A stretch of 64,000 nucleotides of DNA from Siderastrea siderea (taxonomy: Eukaryota > Cnidaria > Anthozoa > Scleractinia > Rhizangiidae), in assembly GCA_964030785.1 (NCBI GenBank), contig OZ034971.1:33331304-33395303 (forward strand), written 5' to 3'. The notes under the pieces were generated by a model, which saw only the letters and a program-made list of their open reading frames with translations, had not been told where the DNA came from and made no database searches. Every line of letters starts with the position of its first letter. Position 1 is the first letter of the stretch. Shown here in pieces: positions 55,507 through 64,000 of this stretch. A program made the translations under genes and the position numbers.

Positions 55507-56152
55507 GCTAATGTTGATATCATTGTTGTCTTCATCCACTTTGGACAAGAACTTCATAGAAAGCCAATGCCTTACCAGCATCACATAAGCAAATATCTGA
55601 TGTCACTTGGTGTGCAACTGATCATTGGGGCACATCCACACGTGTTAGAGCCACACTGTCTCCATGCCAACAACCTGGTGGCATACAGTCTAGGGAATTT
55701 TGAGTTCTACTCGAAACAACCTTTGAACGGAAATGCACTGGTAATGTAATGTACTATAATGCATAATATTCAAACAATTAATTTCAAAAGAACAGAATGA
55801 TAAAGTAGCCTTGCAAACTTTGAGTTTCCAAAACTTTCATGCTATTAAACAAGTCAATCGATCCATCAATTAGTCAATCAGTCAGTCATTGCAAATGGAA
55901 AAGAGTCACGTTATAAAGGTCAGCGGTTTACGCTGGCGGACGAACAAGGGTTAATTTCAAAGGTCTTGGTGAAGGGGATGAAAAGGGTCGCCACCTCTTC
56001 CAAATTTGCTAACGTCTTTGTTTCTTTCAGAATGTGTATGGAAGACTGGCAGATAAACCCGACAAAACCCGAATAGACTCTTACGAGTACTTCTTTCTTG
56101 AAAACTGTGAAAACTTGAAAATGACCCAGATTCTTAAAGTAACTCTATCAAG
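55507..56152 (+). other. CapA-like copy 2, fourth and fifth exons with their intron
   Basis: 55,507-55,740 (FIHFGQE, IIGAHPHVLEPH, VAYSLGNF) ends at donor GTAATG. 56,031-56,152 (NVYGRLADKPDKTRIDSYEY) lies between TTTCTTTCAG and GTACTA. Both are open and have exactly the copy 1 lengths. Reported separately because they could still be spliced into a transcript. Confidence 0.75.
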
Positions 56153-57179
56153 GTACTAGTCGCCATTCGTGATTTTTTTCTCTTGGGTTGTAAAGAGTTC
56201 AGGAGAATTGGTGAGATATTGGAAGAGATGGAGAGAGTTATCAGATTTGACGAGGGCTGGCAAGAGATGGAGGGACTTGGGGAGAGCTCAGTAATCTTCT
56301 AACGAGGCCCCAAAAGAAGGGGATAGCTAGTCCGTCAGTAAGTTTGCAAATTATTGATGAGAAACTTAGCCGAGAAATTTTCAGATGAGAAGTTTCCTAA
56401 TAAGGATCACGTGAATTTTTAAGGTACCCAATTTTCAATTCGGTATTTTCCTAAACACAATGTGTAAAAAAGTGTAAGAAATCTTCCACAGACGTAGGTA
56501 ACAAAAGAACATTTTTCAATACAGTTATATGATTAACCTCCGCTAACTCGAACCTTATTTCCCTTGATTGATGTTTCTTGGTTATACAATCGGCTACCAT
56601 GAAATCCCGAGCAAGTTTTAGTTTCCTTTACGTGTTAGACTACATTTTAATGGAAGGGTGTTGAAGTCACGTGGTTATTGAAATGTTACGATTTTGTCGT
56701 CAAGCAATGTCCAGGAAACACTCGTGTAAAATATAGAGTACCCTGGACAAAACAAGTCAGGATTAGTTTACACGATTTCAACTTTTAAATGCTTTACTTA
56801 TATTTCAAAAAAGTGTAGCATCGCAGAAAAGAAAACTGCACACATGAAAAAATTCTTGAAATACACGAGTGTTTATCCTAAGACCAGAAAAAGGACGGGA
56901 AAACACGCGCAGCCGTATCGGTTCTCGCTCCAACAATACGCAATATTCTAGTGAACGTGTACAAAGTCCTTTAGTTTGCTTTACTGTAGAATTTGATTGG
57001 AACATGTAATGAATATCTTTGCTCGTCTTTTTGAGAGATCTGGCAATGGAAAGTCCTTTAAACTAATTTCTGCAAGTACAAAATTCGTCTCCAGCGGGCG
57101 TCTTTGTCCTCGAGTCGCTCGCTCTGAGATGAGTTTAGCTGTGGCTACTCTTTATCTCCTGCTATATGTTTTTCAAAGG

Positions 57180-57475
57180 GAGAGTTGACGAGACGTTCAC
57201 GAGAGTTGGGGATAGGTGATGAGAGTGGACAACGGTTGGCGGTGGTTGGCAAGAATTGACAAGAGTTGACGAGAGTTTGGGAGAGGTGACGAGAGTTGAC
57301 AAGGGTTGGCGATAGCTGAAGAGAAATCTTAAGAATGGACGACAATTTACCAGAGTTGGCGATGGTTGACGAGAATTGACAAGAGTTGACGAGAGTTATC
57401 GTTGGCGAGAGGTCAACAAAGTTGACAAGTGTTAGCGATAGTTGTGAGAGTTGACAAAAGCTGAAGGTGGTTGAC
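57180..57475 (+). repeat. Degenerate GAGAGTTGAC minisatellite
   Basis: Units of about 11-14 bp (GACGAGAGTT, GACAAGAGTT, GGCGATAGTT) recur about twenty times, irregularly, in the last intron of CapA-like copy 2. A weaker patch is seen at 56,205-56,295. Confidence 0.65.
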
Positions 57476-58096
57476 TTGTATACTTTTTAATGAATTTTGG
57501 AGTTCCAGTGGTGGCTAATTTGATTGATCAATTTTGTTTTCAGAAATGGTGTGTTAGGTGCTAAATATCTGCCTTTGAAAATCGCTTTTAACAAAACAAC
57601 CAAGCGACTTCACCCAGAGCCTGTAAAGAACGCCAGATGGATAAGCGTTTGTGGAAAGGAAGACAAACAGTGCGAAAAAAAATGCAAGAATTCAGTTAAA
57701 CTAAAACGAGTGCTTAAAATTCATTAGAAAAGTTACAAGAGGAGCGTTTCTAGCAGAAAATTCTCCAGAATTTGTACCTTTTCCAGCCAAAGCAGCCAAT
57801 TTGATTATTAATTTTCCCCTTACTGTGTCCATTGAAAGCCAATGATCTTGCCAGCTCATCCAAAATGCCTAGTTGCCTCTATGTAACACGCAAGCTGATA
57901 TATTTGACACACCAGCAGGTAACAGAAAGTAAAAGAAAATAAAAGAAAACAATGCTGGGCCAGTATGTGAGGCTCCTATATTTGAAGTAATTCAAATTTT
58001 AGAAAATGAAATGAACTCAAAGCAAAATAATAATGTTGATGTTGTAGGGATAGAGTTTACTTGATATAAAATTATATATGATTCCGTCTCTGGCCA

Positions 58097-58338
58097 GGGG
58101 CCCGTTTCTCGAAAGTTCCGATAACTTTTCGGGCTCACAGCTATATTTTAAAATTAAAATCTATAAAACGTTGACGTAGTTTTTAGCCCAAATATCAGCC
58201 CGATTTGTTTAATCAACTTAGAGTTTAATAATTCAGCTTTCAAAACCAACAAAATTTGAGTCTTTAATGTAAACATTGCGCGCACAAAATAGCTTTCTGG
58301 GCCCGAAAAGTTATCGGGACTTTCGAGAAACGGGCCCC
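58097..58338. mobile_element. MITE with GGGGCCCGTTTCTCG termini, copy 1
   Basis: GGGGCCCGTTTCTCGAAAG at the left and CTTTCGAGAAACGGGCCCC at the right are perfect inverses, with further pairing of GATAACTTTTCGGGC. 242 bp, no coding potential. A diverged sister copy lies at 61,311. Confidence 0.8.
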
Positions 58339-60273
58339 ACCTTTCCAAGCTTTCGTACTAGAAGCTGTTAGTTCATATTTACAATCACTGACGAACATCT
58401 CACTAACTACTTGACGTCTGCTCAGGTTGTTCAAACGTCAGTCCATGTCAACAACAACAGTCCTTGTCAGAACTACTGTCTTACGAACCATCACACCAGA
58501 CAGACAACTGAAACTCCTGGTCGGTTAACCCTTTAAGTTCCAAAAATGACCAACATCAAATTTCTCCTCACAATATCAATACAAAATCAAAAGAACAGGT
58601 TATGAGAATGAATAAAATGATCACCAAGGGGAAATTGGTTTAATCCTTAAACAAAATCTCCCAAATATTTCTGTAAAAATGTATGGAGATCAGTAAGGAG
58701 AATTTGTCTGTTAATATTGGGACTTAAAGGGTTCAAGCCATTAACTGTATTGAATTAACGTATTACCTTATTCTCGAAAAGGGAAAGCTCTACAGTGGCT
58801 ATGCTGTTTGGGTGACGGATAAGTCGATTGACGTCATAGTCCGCCTTTAAAGAAAAGTATAGGAGCATACTCGATAGTATTCAATACACAGTCTTGAAGC
58901 GAGGGCGCACTCTTCTTATCTCATTACTGACTACATCCTTGGACTGGAAAAGTCACGCCAGAAAACAGTGGAAAACATGCCTTTTTTAAACAAAAAGTTG
59001 GCCTGTATTCGGGGGCTTGTCTAATAAGATAATGAACAAATTATTACACTCAATCTCTGGTAGGTAATCGGCATTGCCCGCCTCGGTTGCCTTGGCTCAA
59101 TTTCGTGTAATAATTGCTGACTTTTTTTACAGCTGATAAGTGACCAGTATAACGGTTTAACTCGCCCTTCTCTATTTTTGTGTCGAGTTGTAGAATACTA
59201 AGTTTTTGTCTCATTTTTCTGGTATTCTAAACGCACTTCGATGTATTTAAACGCAGGCAGGTTGAGCTAACAGCTAACGCTAAACGGAATGACAATTTGG
59301 GAAGATCCAAGGGGTAATTAAAGGTAATGACTTTTAAGACACAGTCGATCCTATTTTTACAAAACGGGTACCATTTGGGCAGGGCGGAGTCCCCCAGCGT
59401 ATAACAGTGTAGTGTTTATGTGAATTTTGGTCTCTGGCTACCAACTGATCTGTCCGTAAGGAGATGTTGGACAGTATGTGCAGTTAGTTTCACTGAAATA
59501 TGTGTATAACTGATGGACAAAGTTACGAGAAATAGATCGTTCATTTGTTGGTGTTATGACAGCGAGAAAATTGTCCGAAATTAAACTTACGTAGAAAGTC
59601 CGAAATGTGTCGAAAATTTGTCCGAAAAATTAAAGTACACCTCTTCAATATGTACACTTCTCTATTACGGATCGTTTGCTTGGTCCGATAGAGACCAAAA
59701 AATTGAATAATGAATGAGCTCTGCCCCTGTAATAAGGTCACCTCCGTTATATGGACCGGTAGTGTAGCACCTCTCAAAAGCTTGTATATCATTGGACCGC
59801 TATATGTAGCAGCTCTATTGTTTTTACGCCTCATTCTTTGTTTCTTTTGTTTGTTCTATTGTTTAGCGGACTAATCGTGGAAGACCTTACAGCTGCTACA
59901 TCGCCCATATGGACACTAAACTCTGTTCTTTCGGCATTCGAGGTAAACCTTCGACTATACGTGCAGTTTGCACTTGCCTTGGAGCATTCAATTGCTTACA
60001 TGAAAATGCGTTTATTCAAGATTTTTTTAATGTTTGCAGTACATTAAAGCGTAGTTCTAACCTCGAACTTTTCAATTACGCCGAACCTAACGCAAACGAG
60101 CAAAAAAACAGCTTTTGCTCATTTGCATTAGGTTAGGTGAAAAGTTCAACGTTTAAGCTAGGCCTAAGGCAATATAAACCTAACGGTGCACAGTTATGAG
60201 TAGCTACTATTTAAGAATTGTAATTTAAAATTACTCTAATGTTTGCATGCAAGAAACTAAGGTAACATACACC
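58339..60273. other. Gene-free DNA with one small inverted repeat
   Basis: No gene is recognised. 60,060-60,152 contains an inverted repeat (CGAACTTTTCA and ACCTAACGCAAA against inverse partners) around an AT-rich loop. The frames at 59,541-59,834 and 59,838-60,047 are not supported. Confidence 0.4.
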
Positions 60274-60660
60274 TTAAAGAGGCATAGTCACGCTTTCTTA
60301 GTTCACTTTAAAAATTAAAAATATGTCCTAACATCAATGAACGCCCACAAATAATGGTCTAGTTTTGTTACCAAAGACTATATTACTTCACTGAAACTAT
60401 TTTCTGTCGTCTGTTGCTACAGATGGCACGGATGGAAATGGATTGCAATTTGAAAAATTAGGCTAAACTTTTCAAATTCTTTCAGCGTGTTGACGTTAAA
60501 TCGGTATTAAATGGTCATGGTTTGTTTTCTCGTAATGAAATTAAGTTAATATGTTCCTTTAAATGGTCACAATGTTGGGCATGGATAAAGTTAGCTACCG
60601 ATAATTTTAGCACAGTTTTGACCAAAAATCTGCGAAATCCTCGTGACTATGCCCCTTTAA
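60274..60660. mobile_element. MITE with TTAAAGAGGCATAGTCACG termini
   Basis: The left end TTAAAGAGGCATAGTCACG and the right end CGTGACTATGCCCCTTTAA are near-perfect inverses, 387 bp apart. No coding capacity. Confidence 0.75.
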
Positions 60661-61310
60661 TGTGCGTGCTCACGAGTGAAAAGTAGTGGTGTAGTCGATC
60701 TCCCGACAGGGGGACACCTGTTGAAGTGGTCTGTTAGGGGAATTAGCTATCGCAGACCAACAACAAACTTAAATGACTTGTTTTCTTTTTCTAAGGCTTG
60801 ACTGTTTAATTCAAACTGTTGAACTTTACAGTGCAGAGGCTAGCTTCGAATGACAAGAATTTTCGCTCTCAATCTTAGCTAATCTTTTATCTTGACCCAG
60901 CGAGAACTGTCAATCTCATGTCAGTTACCTGTCAAACTCAAATTTAGGATAACGCAATGCCTTGCGCCGTAGAACTATTGCGAAAGTACGCTTGCGCACG
61001 AAGGTGATTAGCATAAAAAGCTTCGACCAGTTACGCAGGTACAATATCTAGTTCTTCCTAAATTTTCAGCTTCGTTCTCAAGGTATCTGGTCAAAATAAA
61101 GCAAAAAGAGCAATATAAAATAACAAAGAACAATTCTATCGATTAAAATTAAATTCAAGACACTCTACTTAAATACAAGTGAAATCGCAAGTTGAATATT
61201 ATTACATAACAGCGAACTACAACAGTAATTTAAATTTAGCACAAGCTTCTTCTTCAAATCTAGGGTCCGCCTTTTTCAATAAATAAAAAGTGGACATGTG
61301 CAACAGTCCT
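60661..61310. other. Gene-free stretch
   Basis: Nothing beyond short AT-rich sequence is recognised. Confidence 0.4.
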
Positions 61311-61550
61311 GGGGCCCGTTTCTCGAAACTCCCAATAACTTTCCGGGCCCGGTAAGTATTTTTTCGAGCTCATTTATTTGTCAGCTAAGGGTTATTGTTG
61401 GCGCAAACTCAGTAGTATGCTTCACGAAATTATAAATATTAAAATTTAGCTTTCAAAATCGATAACAGTTGTATAGCTATTCGAGAATATTGTGCACCTA
61501 AACTAGTTTTCTGGCCCGGAAAGTTGTCGGGAGTTTCGAGAAATGGGCCC
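61311..61550. mobile_element. MITE with GGGGCCCGTTTCTCG termini, copy 2
   Basis: GGGGCCCGTTTCTCGAAACTC at the left and GAGTTTCGAGAAATGGGCCC at the right. 240 bp. Same family as 58,097-58,338, with a different middle. Confidence 0.78.
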
Positions 61551-62435
61551 TTGGAGAGCAAAATTAACATTCGAAACGGAACTTGACATAGCACCGCTAA
61601 CAATAGACGATTTGTCTTGTACAATACTTGTGAATTAAAGTTTGATAAGTTTCCCTTTAAAAACAAACCGACTAAAAAAGCAATTACAACAAGTAGTCCA
61701 TGAGCCATTTTGTGAAAAGTGCCTAAAAATACATTTTCGTAGCACCCCCCACGGGACATAGTTTCTTTGGTATCAATGTAAAGCTTAGGGTGCGCTGAAT
61801 TGTAACTAATCTGTTTCCGGGCACAAAACCTGAGCATAAGCGAGAAAGTTGGGTGTTTTTCCGGAGGGGTGGGTGGGGAGAAATTTTGCCCCTTAAATCA
61901 TAAAACACACAAATGAAGCACATCTTTCAATTTATTTGTCCATTTCAATTCAAATTTTCAGAAGATATCCATCTCACAACGAGAATTAAAATTATGAAGC
62001 TGTTACTCTTGTAACGGTTACCATGGCAACGGTTGCTAAGGAATGTAATTAGAGAGCCTTTTGTCAGTTTTTCTAACCTTAGAAGCAAAATAAATGCATT
62101 TTTTCGACATAAACACTTGGGACAGCGAAATTTTTCTCCTAGTATAAGTTTTTCTTTTCTTTTTTTGCTCATGTCTGCCAACAAAGAAAAAAGAGATAAT
62201 TTAGTACCTAGCAACAACTGTATACAGGTGCTAGTACATGTATGCATACCACGGTTCAATTCGATAAGTTCACTGAATTCTGAATCTTAACTATATACAC
62301 AATGGTTTTAATTTTCTTTAGTAGTAACCAAATCATGCTTTTACTGTTGTTTTTTATGGAACATGTGGCGAACAACATATCAACACCAAAAATATTGGAA
62401 GTGCTGTCTCGCTAACTTTGCCGTGAAGCACCAAA
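61551..62435. other. Gene-free stretch
   Basis: Short frames only. TGTAACGGTTACCATGGCAAC near 62,010 contains a small palindrome. No gene. Confidence 0.4.
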
Positions 62436-62675
62436 TCAGTTGCCGTCAGAAAAGACGTCACTGTGATCATCCTTGTCACTGTCATCAACTTCATTGTCTT
62501 CAGTGGATGTCTCATGTAGCCTGTTTAGATAGTGATCTCCACAGATGCATGTATCACTACAGGGGAGTCTGGTCTTCCCACAGGAACATCGCTGTGTTTG
62601 GCATTGGCCTTTGCATCCACAGGACACCAACTCCATCACTGCATCAGGAGCGGGAGGCTGATCAGTCCAGTCCAT
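62436..62675 (-). pseudogene. Cys-rich C-terminal fragment of a transposon-like family
   Basis: The 79-codon minus-strand frame carries DAVMELVSCGCKGQCQ, TQRCSCGKTRLPCSDTC and CICGD: eight or nine Cys in the spacing C-x-C-x3-C-x5-C-x-C-x5-C-x3-C-x-C. Such a cluster ends many proteins of an expanded cnidarian family, as I remember it, and should bind zinc. The acidic tail (DNEVDDSDKDDH) follows. It may be the last exon of a copy whose other parts lie elsewhere; the related pieces at 63 kb are on the opposite strand. Confidence 0.5.
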
Positions 62676-62974
62676 CGTAAGTGTACCATCTCTTATGATC
62701 CAACCAGCTAAGCACCACTAAGATCGTGCACTGTAGGGTTAGCTTCTAATGCATTTTTCCATACAAACGTCTGATAATTTGCTTAAGCGAGGGAACCGCT
62801 TGTTGTTGGTAGCTGATGTGACTATATTTCTTGATTGCAAAAGAGGGTATAGCGTAGGTCGTTCACACATTTTCCAGGCTTGTTGTAAAGGACACTCACT
62901 TTACATCATCTTGAGTTGCTGGCACCGTTTCCCCAAGAGACTGTCAGAGCATGAAGACCTAGTAAACTTCTGAA

Positions 62975-64000
62975 AATGTCAGAACATCAGTAGTTTTGGA
63001 AGCCAATCCCCTCTTAGAGCAGCGCAGATTCGCGATGATGAAAGGATACTTACAAACATACAAGGACAAGATACCATTGCTATTGAAGTCAGGTATCGCC
63101 TCACGTGCTACAAAGATTATGTACGCAGTGAAACACTGACTAGACTTGAAACCGAAAATTGCGAACTTGAAGATGATTCAAATGCCGGTTATGAAATTGC
63201 TTTACAACCGTAAGTGAATTTGTGCGTGCTGAAATTATTATCGGAGCCAAGGCCCTGGGAATGTCACAACTCGTAGAAAGATACATTGACCTTTTATTAA
63301 AAGTGGAAGTCGCCCCCCAAACTACAGGTCATTGAAACTCAAAAACAGGCTCAGAAAAGCATTTGGTGACAACTTGTCATTTCAAGAGCCTGCAAATAAG
63401 AGTCAATCTGAACTAGTGTTGAAAGAGGGGTTCATCGTGGATAGTGTCAGTCCAACCGAGCCAAACTGCGGGGATTTCGGTTATGGCTAGCAAAACATCC
63501 TGGCTTACAAATTGACCAGCTTGCCTTCGCCAATTGCATAGCAGATATCAGAAAGGAATTTTGCGCCGAGAAGTATGAAAAATTACTTCAAAGTGAAGCG
63601 TTCAAATAGGTGTTCACAATGTATGAAGAGTTCTGCCACGAAAACAATGGCCCCATGAAGATTTTCTGGAACAGTTACCTTGACATGGTTGAGTTGATGC
63701 TGTGCTTCATTCGAGCAACAAGGGAATGAAACTGGAAACTGTATCTCAACTGTGTCAAGGACATGTTGCCATGGTTGTTTGCGTACAACCGTACCAATTA
63801 TGACCGGTATTTGCCTGTGTACTTGTTGCATATGCTGAAGAAGACACCCACCCATGAAGGAAAGTGAAAGGAGAATCCACAAAGAAGGCAGCATGTTTCG
63901 CGTTCAGAAAGACGCAGAATGTGTAAAGCAGGTCATGGAAGTCATTAATATTGAAGACTGTAGAAATCCATTTGAAGAGTCCAAAGAATTAGTCTGAGTT
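62975..64000 (+). pseudogene. Decayed gene of an expanded, unnamed cnidarian family, runs off the window
   Basis: Coding-like pieces in order: DDERILTNIQGQDTIAIEV with RLTCYKDYVRSE (63,030-63,210), EFVRAEIIIGAKALGMS (63,215 on), then, after stops and shifts, FTMYEEFCHENNGPMKIFWN (63,612 on) and KDMLPWLFAYNRTNYDRYLP (about 63,755). The last two are followed by VYLLHML. There is an in-frame TGA near 63,727. The order matches a large family I have seen in cnidarian genomes, whose function I cannot name. It is probably mobile-element derived. Several breaks show that this copy is dead. The end is cut by the window. Confidence 0.55.

Larger units (their letters stand above)
45947..57727 (+). pseudogene. 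CapA-like gene, copy 2, damaged at its 5' end
   Basis: Exon pieces match copy 1: 45,947-46,102 (5' truncated, in-frame TAG at 46,044-46,046); 47,379-47,523 (145 bp, in-frame TAA at 47,434-47,436); 48,578-48,742 (165 bp); 55,507-55,740 (234 bp); 56,031-56,152 (122 bp); 57,544-57,727 (last exon, stop TAG, tail longer than in copy 1). Lengths and phases of the four internal exons are identical to copy 1, proving tandem duplication after the introns existed. The GDV metal motif is lost. NNHFNDFG, HFGQE and AHPHVLEPH remain. The later exons have no stops, so recent death or use of a shorter transcript are both possible. A LINE fills the intron between the third and fourth exons. Confidence 0.82.

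Overview
This is a eukaryotic window, very probably from a cnidarian, and I infer an anthozoan such as a stony coral. Genes are split by GT..AG introns, the intergenic DNA is AT-rich, and mobile elements take up most of the sequence. The mix of elements (Polinton, Penelope-like, DIRS-like, hAT, L1/Tx1-type LINE, tRNA-type SINE, many fold-back MITEs) fits a cnidarian genome. The species call is an inference.

Region 1-15.7 kb holds no host gene I can recognise. It carries two inverted arrays of palindromic CATG boxes (about 1.13-1.79 and 7.5-8.23 kb). A large fold-back element (8.33-13.89 kb) follows, with ~0.8 kb inverted arms, a SAP-like open frame in its middle and a nested hAT element (12.18-13.78 kb) in one arm. 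Two TTAA-flanked non-autonomous elements lie next (14.00-14.41 and 14.44-15.67 kb).

Region 15,711-32,095 is a nearly complete Polinton/Maverick (adintovirus-like) endogenous virus of 16.4 kb. It encodes protein-primed DNA polymerase B, a DDE integrase, a zinc-ribbon protein, a zinc-ribbon/PLA2-like protein, an adenain-like protease, a small hydrophobic virion protein, double-jelly-roll major capsid protein, a core-X-like basic protein, single-jelly-roll penton protein, an acidic PPxY protein, the packaging ATPase, a collagen-like fibre and several small proteins. Integrase, penton and ATPase are open. Polymerase, both core virion proteins, major capsid, protease, PLA2 protein, PPxY protein, fibre and one small protein carry stops or frameshifts, so this copy is dead but recent. 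Each end is itself a ~181-bp near-palindrome able to fold into a hairpin, inside a ~226-bp terminal inverted repeat.

Region 32.1-35.2 kb is a Penelope-like element inserted as an inverted pair, each 3' end bearing a type I hammerhead ribozyme with a minimal ACGT stem III. A MITE and a second, decayed GIY-YIG fragment follow.

Region 35.4-57.7 kb holds the only clear host genes: two tandem, multi-exon CapA-like (PGA_cap metallophosphatase) paralogues. Copy 1 (35,423-44,807) is open in all six visible exons. Copy 2 (45,947-57,727) has the same intron positions and exon lengths but a truncated first exon and two stops. Their introns are filled by a DIRS-like tyrosine-recombinase retroelement, a 32-bp minisatellite, another Penelope fragment with a hammerhead-like motif, a tRNA-derived SINE, and a full-length LINE with a perfect 14-bp target duplication.

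Region 57.7-64 kb holds fold-back MITEs and decayed pieces of a cysteine-rich, probably transposon-derived protein family that runs off the window end.
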